Source: Acheta domesticus
Lineage: Eukaryota; Arthropoda; Insecta; Orthoptera; Gryllidae
Assembly: GCA_031308135.1 (NCBI GenBank)
Contig: JAHLJT010000631.1
Span: forward strand, 219,485,151 to 219,549,150
DNA: 64,000 nt
Reading direction: 5' to 3'
Below the pieces are notes generated by a model, which was not told the origin of the DNA, searched no databases, and was given only the letters and a program-made list of their open reading frames with translations. The position numbers were made by a program, and so were the translations under genes. Positions 32,484 to 44,302 of the stretch are shown in pieces; position 1 is the first letter of the stretch, and every line of letters begins with the position of its first letter.

Positions 32484-33840
32484 CTCTAGAACATGAAGCA
32501 TATTTGTAGGTATGTTATTACTAACTCTGAGTCGAATCGACACACTCAACACAAAACCAGTGTAATTAATGAGTTTTAGTTTTCAAAGATTTACACCTAA
32601 CAGAGTTACTGAACCAATAATTAGTATTGCAAAAAATTACAAATATATTTTTTTGCTAAAACATGCATCAAAAAATATAATACAGTATGTACTTAAATCT
32701 TGTCACAAAATAAATTCACTAATTTTCATTAAACAGTGTATTTGTTCTTCGGTCTAATCAAAAGCATACAAATTAATCAGTTTTCAATCACAATATGATA
32801 ATTTTTTGCAACCATCAGTTCCATAAGTTACAAATTACCTTGTATGACAAAAATATGTTATTCATGTATGTCCTAAACGTAATGTATTGCATTTTTAACA
32901 ACAAATTTATTAAGCAACATAGACTGCTTGCCCGATTGCTCGAGTACTGTGGGTCAAATAGCATTTCATTGGTTAGATGGTTACTCTTTTGAGTTGCACT
33001 CATGTCTAATAAAGCTTTTTGCTCTTCCATTGAAGTATTTAGATACAGTTGCATTTTGAGTTCTGTCATTTGTTCTTTGTGTCTCAATTTCATTGTTAGT
33101 GTACTATGGTTTTCCATTCAAAACCATTTTTTATCTTTTACTGTACTCCTTGAAAATGTTATTATGTTCAATGGTGAATCGGACAAGGTGACTGGGTCAG
33201 CTGAATTTTCAGATGTTATTACACTGAATGCTGATGTTCGTGCTAAGCCAGGATCATTACGGCACCCATGCCATCTTGTTTTCCACCTAGGTTCTCTAAC
33301 CTTTATAACTGTACATTTCAGATATCTTCTTCAATATCTTCATAAACTACTTCTAACGAGTGTTGTTCATGATCAAGGTCTGCAACACTGTTGTCTGAGT
33401 CAAAATCTTTGTCCTCCAAATTATCCTCAGATTCGCTTGTGTCTAAATGTTTATCTTCAAGCCATAACAGTATAAAAATAGTCAAAAAAATCCTAAAATA
33501 AATCCCAAAATATAATCATTATATAATTGATAGTACATTATTACTAACTGTGTCTAGATCTTTCTCGCAAAAGTACCTTCTTTTACTAACAATGAGTAAG
33601 ATCAACTCACATTAAAATATTTTCTTATTGCTAATCATGAGTAATTTCGACTCGCTGACCTGTGAAGTTGATGACACCCACATGAACCAGGTGAATAGCA
33701 CAGACTAGATGGGATCTCAAGAGGCACTAAACAATGGAAACTAAGGTGACCAGTCTGAGCGCTAGTGCATCACATGGACTGTATGTGTTCACTTATGTGT
33801 ACCATGTGAGTCGATTCGACTGACACTTAGTGTTCTAGGG
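32484..33840. mobile_element. piggyBac-like element, 1.36 kb, flanked by TTAA
   Basis: TTAA at 32,480-32,483 and 33,841-33,844. Inverted ends: CTCTAGAACATGAAG on the left, and CCCTAGAACACTAAG read inward from the right. CCYTAG ends and TTAA duplication define the superfamily. Inside, the minus strand carries a decayed transposase. Subterminal TGAGTnnnnTCRACTC motifs occur at about 32,527, 33,592, 33,638 and 33,807. Confidence 0.85.
32820..33480 (-). pseudogene. piggyBac transposase remnant
   Basis: Minus strand, broken frames. It begins with an acidic N-terminal segment (DTSESEDNLEDKDFDSDNSV, then VADLDH), typical of piggyBac transposases. About 33,000-32,930 reads ALLDMSATQKSNHLTNEMLF then DPQYSS, matching the ALIGLLYLxGxxKSNH..(L)(F/W)DPxY block early in the DDE domain. 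The catalytic and C-terminal Cys-rich regions are missing, so the element is an internally deleted, dead copy. Confidence 0.75.
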
Positions 33841-33844
33841 TTAA

Positions 33845-35561
33845 AAGCACCAAGATATATATATATATATTCAATTTATATTTTGGATTTCCTTCAAAAG
33901 GAATGTAGAAATAGTATATTGTTGCTGTTATTGGGATATGTGAAATCGCATAATATGCCATGTGTATGCTTGCTTACAATTCTTAACCAGTGTTACAACC
34001 AGCACCTACCCATTTTATGTATCATGTATGTTACTACTTGTTTTGCGTATGTATAAGCTTTCCAAAATAAAAGTGAGATTTACAACAAAATATCTTGTTT
34101 TAAGAACTGCATGTAGAGGGAATATACGCATACTGTTGCTTAATATAATTTTGATAATACATATAAAAATAACTTAATGTTCAAGTTCTCAAACCTTGTA
34201 GGATAACCAATTTAATAAACCACTTGGAGATAACAATTTGATCAGTTTTTATCAAGTTTTTAAATTTCTTTTTATTGTTTATAAATTACTAGCACTATTG
34301 AAGTGCATCGGAAAAGCCCTCAATTTTCATGCACTTCAGTACGTAATTTAGAGTGAAAAATAATACGTAGAAATATGGTAAAAATTGATATATATTTAAA
34401 TGAAGAATGGGGGAAAATAGTTTTATTCATAAATGATCACGAAAAATAACATAAAGAAATAGGAACATTGTTAACCAGAAGAGATCAGTCATTTAGTGAT
34501 TTGATTAGCAATGACATAGGGATTAAAAACATGAGAAGGACTACGTGACAAGAATAGAAACAAGAGACGTTGAAAAAAAGAACGAGGTAGAACATTTTGG
34601 AATTTTACAACACTTTGTGTCAGGATCTGGTAGTGATAGGATATAGGATTGTGTACTCTAAATTTATAGTTTCTTGAGACTGGCGCGTGATAGAATCGAG
34701 ATGTACGAACTGTAATCGTCATCTTTGATGATTAATTTGAGATTGGAACTTGGTGTAAGAATTATAAAGTTAAATTTTAGTAATATCGGGATTTTTAGTA
34801 GTATCGGGATCGTAGGAAGTTTTCTGAGACTAGCTAATTAACAAAGTGTAGATTGAAGCGGACATCGGAATCCAGAAGAAAGTATGGTGCTGTGAAGCTG
34901 AACTGGTATTCAACTGCCAAGTGTGCTGACGCCGAATGGACAAGGAAGTATTTCCGCGAAATCCCGAATTCGAGAAAGACAAAACCAGCTAAATTTTGAT
35001 GTACAAGGTCCAAGAATAATTAAAATTTTGGTTAAAGCAATAATTAAAATTGAAATTGCAACAATTAGTTGATGGCCATCATTAGGGAAATTAATTGTGA
35101 AGTTAAGATAATATGATAATGCATAAAAGGTCATGAAAGAGATTAATTAAAAATTTCTAATAATAAAAAGAGACGTACGACACTTCATGTCGTTACGTGC
35201 ATTTATAAATTTTTGTTTCATTAAATAGAAATTAGGTTTTCTCAAAATTATTCCCTTGTATTATTGGTAACCAAAGCATAAGTATAAGATCCATCAACCG
35301 AGTCTTCGTTGAGCAGTATTTTCAGCCCACGAAAAATGCAGAGAGTAAGTATTCTTATTTTTGAGGAGCATCCAGTGGACGTGGTGTTGAGCTAGCCACC
35401 CACATGTACCGCGTTCATGTTTCCAATTAAGGCTACATAAATTAATAAGATATTACTGGGAAAAAAAAAATCATCTCATTGGCAGACCAACATGGGTGTG
35501 AGATTAAATAATTAAGCTAATTACTTAGAAATTATCACAGTTGATGGAGGTATCACAATAT
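33845..35561. other. Intergenic, no recognised gene
   Basis: AT-rich. It holds a short (TA)n at 33,858-33,870 and a 10-bp-stem hairpin at 34,299-34,338. No coding signature is supported. Confidence 0.5.
34299..34338. repeat. Short hairpin (10-bp stem, 20-nt loop)
   Basis: tgaagtgcat at 34,299-34,308 pairs with atgcacttca at 34,329-34,338. It could be a fragment of a fold-back element. Confidence 0.6.
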
Positions 35562-36200
35562 GCAAGAACTCTTGCATGCTATACCCCACCCTCTTCCTTA
35601 TTTTTTCATTTCCATATTTAGCCTGTAATATATATTTTTCTTCAAAACCCTCTTATCCTCTGTCACTTCATCTATATGTCACCTTGTAATTGATAACAAT
35701 AAATACACCCTTGTCAATACAAAATATTCTTATTTAATTTTATTGTTGAGAAAAGAGGTACACCCATGTAATTTATTCGCATAGAATATCAAGTAATTAG
35801 TAATTTCACATAAAAGTTGCAGATTCTACAGGCTCTGAACAGGTGGGGTAAAATTGAAAAGTGTTGAACCAACAAAAATAGAATGGTCAAGAAGATCTCA
35901 CCCTGTATATTACAGTGTGAGGAACATTTCTTTGAAGTCCAGCCCTTGGCCTCAATATTTTGGTTTTCAAGGCCCTAGAACGCTTTGTTTAGGAGTTATT
36001 TAATGATATAGATTTAAAAAAATCCTGATGTGCGTTGCGGGTTGTATTTTACATGAATATTTTGATGTTCATGTTTAGATGTTTACGTGAATATTTAGTT
36101 TTTTAAACATCCTTATTTTTAACATGCAAGTTGAATTCGTCACGTATCAGTGAGATTCTGTTTCTTTAGAGACCTCATTTATAATGATTGGTTGTGTGTG
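35562..36200 (+). repeat. 0.6-kb dispersed repeat, copy 1
   Basis: About 640 bp that recur at 63,405-64,000 in the same orientation: ctataccccaccctcttcctta, ttgataa...acacccttgtcaatacaaa, gcagattctacaggctctgaac, agaatggtcaagaagatctca and ctttagagacct are shared in order. Neither copy has an ORF of note, and no terminal structure is recognised. Confidence 0.8.
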
Positions 36201-36299
36201 AGATCCACAAAGGAAAGGTATATTACTCTAATAATATGAGACGATACTGCAGTTACAAAAAGTGGTGAATTTTGAGCTTCAAAAGCCATATTGATTCTG

Positions 36300-37030
36300 A
36301 TATTTAGGGAAGGAAATAGTCAACCCAAACGAGTCATGGCTCTACATCACCAGCTGCATCTGTAAAGTATTGGAGCAAGTGGTAAACGTATCATCTCATA
36401 TGATTTCTGAAACAAAGAAAATTGACAACGCCTATCTAATATGGCTCCAGGAGTCTCTGGTCGATCTTGACCACTTTTCTTTGACTAGTAACATAGATAC
36501 TTTATACTTCAGCAACATCAAGTAGTCATCTTCTTTGATCTAAGGAAGCTTATTCTATGATTTGGTTGTACAGCATTTTTCACACTTTACATTATTGGGA
36601 GTTCAGAGGATGACTCCCATTGTTTCTGGTAGATTTCCTTTCAAGGTCTTTCAATGTGTGCCTTGCTGAAAATGCATTTTCCAATCACTAGTTTGAAAAG
36701 GGAATCCCTCTAGGATCAATTCTGAGTGTGACTGTTCGCAATTGTTATCAACGATATAACGCCAATGATATGGGATCCCATAAAAACATCGCTTTTCATT
36801 GACTACTTTGTTATTTATTGCTCTTTCAGGATAACTCACGTTATTCAAAGACAAATTACACTCGTTCATATCAGATTGAATGAAGCGATAAATCTGAATT
36901 CGAATTCATCTCAAAGAACATCCAGCTGCATTAGATTCTTTAAGATTCATTACCTCCATAAATACCCTGTTATTTTTCTTTCAATTACCAACTTCCTTTG
37001 AGCTGACACTTCTGGGCGTCACATTCCAAT
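36300..37030 (+). pseudogene. Jockey-type LINE reverse transcriptase remnant
   Basis: Conserved RT blocks appear in order across shifting frames: LYITSCICKVLEQVVN (cf. ITLTSCICKVLERMVN), FFDL (cf. FFDLEKAYD), a GNPSRINS-like GVPQGS(I)LS block, a DDFVIYCS-like stretch around 36,800, RLNEAI, and ELTLLGVTF (cf. FLGVxFD). Many stops and frameshifts; long dead. Confidence 0.6.
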
Positions 37031-38050
37031 CAGGCGCGGATCCAGACTTCTCTTTTGGGAGGGGTCAGGTTAAGACTCAAGTGCATTTATTTCGGAAGGG
37101 GGGAGGGTATGGAATGTAATAACATATATTTGACGTATGTTATACGTATATCAGATTGACTTTATACTATAAATATATTAGAAATTCAATATACCAATAA
37201 TCACATATCAGATATCAATCAGCTTACTATTGTTACGATCCTCACCCTATCCCCTGGGGTGAGGCAGGTGTAACTTTGGAATTTTAAATGGTAACCCCCA
37301 ATTTTTGTTGCAGATTCGAATTCTGCCTACAAAAATATGTCAATTTTATTCGGTACATTTGTTTTAAAAAAATAAAAATTTATAAAGTTATCAACAATAA
37401 CTTTCAAATTAGCAAAAATTACTTTCATTTGAAGCAAAATGAAACAAATTGTGAAGAAACTTATGAGAGAAACATGTAAATATGTATAATAAAAAAAACA
37501 AAAAATATATTTTAATAAATTATTATAATTAATAAATACATGCATATAATAAATAAACAAAATTATACTTTTATTTTTTCTCAAATTATTTTGTTTCATT
37601 CTTCCGTGTTTCACATTTTTTTCGTTTATAGAGTTCTTTCGTATATTAATAAAATTGCACCACATTTGAATCTCCTTCAATGGAGTTTCTTCTATAACAA
37701 TGTTGTAAATTTCATTATAATTTTGGGGACAGTTACGCTGAGACATCTAATAAATTTAATTTAATGCAATATTTAATACATTGCAAATAACTGATCTGCT
37801 TCCTTTTGCATTGCCAAGGTGCTTTGTATAAATCCCAAATAAAGTAACATCATTGCAATAATATTCATCAACAATGAGAGCTATCAAAAGATACTTTTGA
37901 TACCTAATTCGGTTTAATCTACAAAAAAACAATGAAAGAAGGTCTTTTAGTAGTGACGATGCTAAAGGGTAATCTGAGAGCCTTATACTACTTAAATTAT
38001 TTTTCAATAAAATCTGTCGTTGTGTGCCATTTTTCAATATTTTTTTACTG
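37031..38050. other. AT-rich DNA starting with a hAT-like terminus
   Basis: caggcgcggatccagacttc at 37,031 looks like a hAT left end (CAGGCGCGGATCCAG), followed by a G-rich stretch (ttttgggaggggtcagg). No matching right end or target duplication was found. The remainder to 38,050 is AT-rich without coding signal. Confidence 0.35.
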
Positions 38051-38640
38051 AATCGTTGAAGAAAATTAGATGTGTTCGACTCCCTTTCCCCGTTTACGCG
38101 TGAGGAAATTAGGAGGGCTGTAGAGATATACTCTTTGGGGACGGTAGCTGAGCGAGGAGTCTGCCAGTGGATAGACACCGGCTGGCTCTGCCGCGCATGC
38201 GCATAAGAGAGCGTGCGCTATTTCCCGTTCACTTGCATTCATTGGGCAGAGATCCCAGCTGGATCGTAGGCTCTCGGTAGGCACGGACTTGTACAACGAT
38301 GCATGCCCACGTCTCGACTAGGCAAATTCACCTCATCACTTGACGTGGAAAACTAAAGATGTTTATGTGCCGTTTGTGTTGGTGTTTTCTTTAGGAAACA
38401 AATAATAAAGCTAAAGATATATTGTTGCAATGTCCCACTGACTATGCGTCAGTCTCATAACTTCTAAACGGTTCACAATATCGAAATGCAGTTTTCGCTC
38501 AACAATGCGGAATCACGAGTCAAGTAATACGCAGTAGAGATAGAAATAGTAGCGATATATAGTAATATATAGTGTTAGATATGAAGAGACTAATGAAATC
38601 TGCATCAAAGTAGACATAACTATGAATGAACTTTAAGGGT
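38051..38640. other. GC-richer patch, unassigned
   Basis: 38,060-38,340 is CpG-bearing (cgcgcatgcgcataagagagcgtgcgc) within AT-rich surroundings and could be a TE promoter or a 5' end. No coding frame is recognised. Confidence 0.3.
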
Positions 38641-38647
38641 GAGAATT

Positions 38648-38900
38648 ATTTGAAAGATACAAAATTGTATCATTTAAAATTATTGATACAGTAGTGACTC
38701 AGATGGACTACAGGTTTCAAGATTTCAAAAACTTTCATTTTATTGAATTTCTTGACGAAAAGCAGTTTTCCACCTACAAAGCATCTCTTCATTCAGAAAA
38801 GTTTTCTTTCCTAATAAATCAATATCCATTTCTTGACAGTGAGCAGCCTCAAAATGAACTGACAAATCTATACATTAATAATGGAAAATACATGCCTGTA
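38648..38900 (+). pseudogene. hAT-family transposase fragment (C-terminal half)
   Basis: Open frame reading YKIVSFKIIDTVVTQMDYRF then QDFKNFHFIEFLDEKQFSTY and NQYPFLDSEQPQNELTNLY. This matches the region ...II.qL..RF.d(f)...FlelL...kf..y...fp...(s)L...YpfFd...L.nEL..lY of hAT (ZMYM/KRBOX-like) transposases just before the dimerisation domain. It ends in a T-rich tract and a TGA at 38,922, and the expected dimerisation block was not recovered downstream. Dead fragment. Confidence 0.65.
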
Positions 38901-40269
38901 GTTTTTTGTTGTTTTTTTTGCTGAAGTATTTGTTAGACAAATTTGTCTAGAAAAAAAATCAAGAGATGGTTGATACAACTCAGTCTAACTTTCCCATCAT
39001 ATACAGCATTACGTGAAAGGAAAGGAATATGGTTACATTCAAGAGTTGAAAATTCCTGAGAAATTCAATGGGAAATTAACTGTGCAGAAACGAAAGCTTT
39101 AAGGTGAGACGGTAGGCCCTATCCCATCAATGTTAAAACAAGCAACTTTGTGACCCATTTTCTCAGAAACTACTGAATAAATTTTAATGAATTTTGCACT
39201 ACTTATTAATTGATATATGAAGAGATTACTGATCCTCAGTTAAATTGTTATCTCTTTTCTGAAGCGATTTATAATTTTTTTTCCAAAAAACGAATTTAAC
39301 ACATTCTCAACGAGAACGAGAATATAGGAGTCGCTCGAAAATTGACTATTTTTTTAAGTCGAGAAATGATAAGCATTGTAATTCATCCTCTGAATCAAAG
39401 TATAAACGAAAATGCTGAGGTGAATTTTAAAATAAGCAACAAATAAGATAGAAGGAAAACTCCCAAGGCGACCCATAGGACGGCACCGGATCTCACGCTT
39501 CAGTTGGTTAGGAACTCCGCTGCCTATAATACCAGTACCGGGATACAACAACACTACACTTACGAGAATAATGTTCACAGCAAGTGACACTTCCGGAAGC
39601 ACTATCGATCAATCAATACAAGAAAATTCGCAGTATACAAATTTAAAATTTAAATAAATACTTCGACTTTCTCAGTTTGTTAAATTGATACTTGAGCACC
39701 CGTCGCTAATGTGACTGGAAGTCGAACTCTTCCAAGCGGGGAGGCTGTTTCATAATATGTCTTAGCCGAACGCGTATGCTAAGAGTGGAGACGTCTACGT
39801 TAGAGTGCTACTGTTCTAGTTTCATTAAGAGGCCTTTTTTCGGATAATGGCACGAAGAAAAGCAACTTTCGAATGTGGCCATTTAAGAAAGGCGCGAGAC
39901 AATTTGGAAAAAGTGGAAACGAGACGGATCGCGCGAACTTGTTAAGAAACGCTTGAACTAACACAATAATGAAATGTTCATTTTATATTTTAAAGAAAAA
40001 TACGCAAACTGCAAGAGTTATTTACGTTCTGTTATACACATCAGGGGAGTCTGTCTGCCCCAAGGAACCGCCATTGTCCGAAACTACACATGCATGTAAA
40101 ACTCCTTCGATATCCTGTATACGTTTGGATTATCCTGTACCCCTCAGACCTCGAAGACTGCCCTGCCCCAAAGATTCCCTAACCTTTCCAAATATAGAAC
40201 TTCCCTCAGGACTACACCTTCATCTTCCTCCCAAAATGACAAGTTGACGTGCTTTTTATCATGTACGTA

Positions 40270-40590
40270 CGCATCACGCGTTATCATCGAAATTGCGAAA
40301 TCAAACGCGTTACTCAAATACACATCAAAATAAGTTCGTTTGGCCTCATTACGAGGAGTTGTGATGTACAGTAATTCTAGGCGTACTCTTGAAGCCATCC
40401 CCTGTCCATCTCCGTAGCAATAGGTATCAAACACCTAGTGTATCGTTTAATGGCTCCATCAACAAAACTTTGTTTTGTGTTGGGTTCCTGGCTATGCGGG
40501 AATAACTGGAAACGAGATAGCTTACAAGGCAGTACATTTATTCGCGACGAAGCCTCAGATCCTCCAATACCCATGAAACCCAACTTTCCA
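40270..40590 (+). pseudogene. LINE RNase H domain remnant
   Basis: Broken plus-strand frames read YSNSRRTLEAIPCPSP (cf. (F/Y)TDSxSxLEAI) and then LCWVPGYAGITGNEIAYKAV (cf. WVPGHxGIxGNExADxAA), the two halves of the RNase H domain carried by I-type LINEs. Catalytic Asp residues are lost (S for D; Y for D in AD). It is a different LINE type from the jockey element at 47,165. Confidence 0.7.
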
Positions 40591-40685
40591 TAAAACGTTT
40601 TGGGTCACTGACATGTCTCGCGTGGGTTCGTATCTCCACGATGAACCACACCATATCTGCGATGGACGCAGAACAGACCTTACCG

Positions 40686-40740
40686 CAGTGGCGGCACCAG
40701 AGACAATTTTGAAGGGGGGGGGCTCAAAATAATTGAATGG
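40686..40740 (+). mobile_element. hAT-like left terminus
   Basis: cagtggcggcaccagag followed by a G run (gaaggggggggctcaaaat) has the look of a hAT 5' end. No partner terminus was found in the window. Confidence 0.35.
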
Positions 40741-40975
40741 GAAGTGGAGAGTATGGATAAATTTCACATTCGAGAAATCCATAATTTGACATTTTTAAAC
40801 TTTCAGTTACACAAACAAAACATTAAGTATAACATTTTAAATAGAAACATATATAAATTTATAGTTAATTTTCAGACTTTAGAAATAAATTTATAAAGAT
40901 TTGAACAGTAACACATTATCGAGTAGGTTTCGTGCACTACTGCACCTTGTAGGCGAATAGGAGGTAACGTATTGT

Positions 40976-41009
40976 GCATGGAGCTACGAATATATTCATA
41001 GCTCCATGC
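40976..41009. repeat. 34-bp near-perfect palindrome
   Basis: Arms gcatggagcta and tagctccatgc are perfectly complementary around a core gaatatattc that is itself a palindrome; only the c/a pair at the joints mismatches. Confidence 0.85.
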
Positions 41010-41084
41010 TGTTGGGAGTCGGAGTTCAGCATCTCGTCAGTAGGTGGCTGTAGACATCCTGCAAGGAAACATTTCCGACGTATC

Positions 41085-41447
41085 ACCAGTACTATAGAGA
41101 TAATACAGGACAGTTCCCGTTTTTCCACGCAACCGATGGAAACAAGTTCTCACTAGCGATTCTAGTGTCAGAACGTGGTAATGTAGCGCCAAACAGAAAT
41201 GTCAATGTGATTCATACGGAAGAAACAAATATTTTAAATCTACCTAACGAAATAAGACTTATTTTTACCTACTCTCGCTGTGATTTAACTATATTGAAGG
41301 GCTCAAATTACGGAAAATTATAATGTACAATGTGTTATAATGGACATGAGAACATTGAACATTTAATGAACATATAATGAACATTATTTTCACGAATAAT
41401 GTTGTTACAAATGCAAGATTTTTCTTGCCATAACACTTCCACTGATA
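41085..41447 (-). repeat. Dispersed repeat unit (inverted relative to 53,038-53,405)
   Basis: About 360 bp that match 53,038-53,405 on the opposite strand: shared words include gcgagagtaggtaaaaataag, cttatttcgttaggtagat, aacacattgtacattataat and tcatgtccattataacac. One end carries tactatagagataatacagg, a motif repeated at the ends of the palindrome region (52,180; 53,380; 53,480). Confidence 0.85.
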
Positions 41448-42655
41448 TAGGTCTCTCCACGTAAGAAAAGACCCTAAAACATTCAACATGGCGGAGTTTC
41501 GGCGCTGCCAACCTCATCGAAATGAAACGCAAAAGATACCGACGCGCCGTGTTTAAATGCACGTAGTGTCATTCAGAGAAGCAGATATGCTGAAATCATT
41601 TTATTTATGTTTTTTGACTTATAAATCGCAACAAGTATATGGTAACAATTTAATTTATAATTTTTCATATGGAAATAAAATCTTCACAATTTTCATAATC
41701 TTGTTTAAACTGAAGAATATCTGAAATAGTAGAATCTCATTTACAATATAAACTAATATAAATGCCATAATCAGAGGATTTATGGAATAAAGATGAAATT
41801 AAATGCAAGGCTCCAAAAAATAGCCTTAATTTTGAAGCAATATGCAGTGTAATGAAATAAAATTATACTTCACTGACTCGAAATATCTGTATCACAATGA
41901 TTTTATACACATAACATTAACACCTGACTGTGATGAGAACTTACCAAAAGAATGAACGTATTCATTGTACAGAAATGACAAATGTTTGAATTTTAGTGAA
42001 CCGGATATCTGAATTCATTTAACTTAAAGGTTTAGTAAAAGAATAACTTATGCATGACCGGTGGGTTAGATTTTAATAATAAATTGCAAGGGCAGTCATT
42101 AAACAAAGGTCCACAGCAATATCTTCATTTTTATCATTGAATTTTTACAAGAATTTTAGTTCCTAATTGCCTCTGGGCTTACAAACATACATTTCACTTG
42201 CATTTATCTTACGAGATTGGAGAACACAAGGGGAAACAAAGAAATAAGTATGCTACCATTATAACATTACCATATATAAAACAAATTAAATAAAATATTT
42301 AGTTAATCCTAAATTGGGTTCTCTAAAAAATTTCATTTAAAATAAGCATTCAGCAATTTGGTTGACTCTATAAATTACTTGAAACACATCCTCCTAATTA
42401 GTACAACGGCTGAGCGACAATTTCTAGCATACATACAGAACCATATGACAAAATAATGGAGGTACTGAATTTCGCAATAGTGATAATATAAAAATAATTC
42501 CAATTTTATAAAATGAAAAATATTCCTTTAAACACTGCAATCCTGGAACAAAGAAAAAATTACTTTTTAATGAATTTTTAATGAACTGAACCTTAGATTC
42601 TGCATCTAATGTATACAGCAGAATCTAATGTTCAGTTCACGATAAATTCATTAAC
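41448..42655. other. Unassigned DNA
   Basis: A short CpG-bearing patch (41,485-41,570) is followed by AT-rich sequence. No feature is supported. Confidence 0.4.
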
Positions 42656-44302
42656 TAGTGGTGCTACAGAATGGCACAGACTTTCCCGTATTAGTTTTCC
42701 ATTTCCCTGGGTCTTCGCTAGCTATTCGGAATTGCCACAAACTCTTTCTTGCCAGCTGTCATCTATCACCGCCATAAGTACATTTTTTTTGTCATTTTCT
42801 TAATTTTTCGGCTTCCTATTGGTAGAACGAAAATGTTAATTTTAGAGTATTCAAGAACACAAAAACCTAGCCGTAAATGCCAATTTCCTTTTAAAAATTA
42901 TGAGCCGTTTAAGAGAAAATGGCGTTTTAGCACTACTAAAAATGGGAAATTTGAAACTCATTTTCACAGGAAATTTTTGAGTTTTCAAAATACTTTATTT
43001 GAAGTTATTTGAAGCACTTACACTCACAAATATAATCATCTTTACAAATTGCGGATAATGTGCATATTAAAGATGTGAGAGATCTTTCAAAAAATTTACA
43101 TTTATATAATTTTTGAAAAAACAAAAAAATAACTCAAAATAAACTTTACGTCATATTAAAGAGTGTAATTAGCACTAACCGTTACAAAAGTTTCAAGAAA
43201 AAAATTGCAGCCAGATATGAGAAAATGGCGATTGAGCGTTTCTGAAAATGCGAAATTTTGAGCTACTTTTCACAGAAAACGGTAGTGTTTTCGAGAAACT
43301 TTACTTGACATTATTTAAATCACATGTACTTGTAAGTATAATAATGTGAACAAATCGCCGCTAATGTAAATATTATCGACGTGAGAAACATGTGAAAAAC
43401 TTTACATTTTTGTAATTTTTGAAAAAAAACCAACCGATAGAACAATGTGGCTTTTATGTCATCTGATAGAGTACATTTACCACTATCCCTTGAAAAAGTT
43501 TAAAGAAAAAATTTGGGGCCGTTTTTCAGAAAATCTGGTTTTTGTAATTTTTTAAGGTTGTACATATTACACGCAATATTGCACGAAAACTACTAAAATT
43601 TTGAGAAACATTTACATGACCGTTATGAAAGAACTCAATATGCAGAACAAATTTTATTTGAAGAAAAAATCTTTATCTTCAATTTTGTAGCTGGAGAATG
43701 ACGCCAAAAAAAAATTCAAACTTTCAAAATTTTCGAAAATTCAAAGTTATCCGTGAAAATCGGACTTATGCCATGTTAATAAGTGTATTTTACTCTATTC
43801 ATACAAGAAATTTAAAGAAAACATTTGGAGCCGTTTTTGAGGAAATTTTGATAATCCCCGGAGGGCTTCATATAAAGTACCCCCAAATTTTGAAGAATAT
43901 TTTGCAAAATCTCAAAGTTTCGCCTAGAATCAGATCGACCGGGGAATATCGATTTTGGAAGAAATCATAGATTTTGGTAGAAATCGGTTTAGGCGCTAGC
44001 AGTGTTCACAGACGGACAGACAGACAGACGGACGGACGGACAGACGGACGGACACACAAACGTTTTCCTTTCAATTGGGTTTACGGTATCAAGGACCTAG
44101 AAAACAGGGTTTCTGGCTACACCACGTGTTAGGGGATTTTTTTCTTAATTTAGCAACTGGTTTTATCCACTTTTTCGTTTTCACGGCCCGGCAATTAATT
44201 TTTTTTCCGCCGAAAATTGGCCATTTTTTCGCGCAGCATTACATAACTTTCCCTATACTACGTATATCACTCCGTGTATACGTACGTATACGAGAAAGTA
44301 AA
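42656..44302 (+). repeat. 1.6-kb dispersed repeat, copy A
   Basis: Colinear with 57,534-59,146 along its whole length, from agtggtgctacagaatggca to tacgtacgtatacg.gaaagt. The interior consists of two to three degenerate units of about 300 bp, each with gagaaaatggcg.tt.agcg, gaaattttgagct..tttcacag, (ac)tttacttgacattattt and a tttttgaaaaaac spacer. The 3' part has a GACAGACGG tract (44,014-44,052), ggtttacggtatcaaggac, a conserved ggctacaccacgtgttaggggattt and a 16-bp palindrome gtatacgtacgtatac. There is no convincing ORF, and the repeat class is unknown. Confidence 0.85.
44014..44052. repeat. (GACA/GACG)n tract
   Basis: gacggacagacagacagacg-type simple repeat embedded in repeat copy A; equivalent tracts occur at 58,878-58,903 and 61,055-61,080, and inverted at 61,540-61,560. 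Confidence 0.9.

Noticed and set aside
33002..33475. 157-codon plus-strand open frame
   Set aside because: It is antisense to the piggyBac transposase remnant, which reads convincingly on the minus strand.
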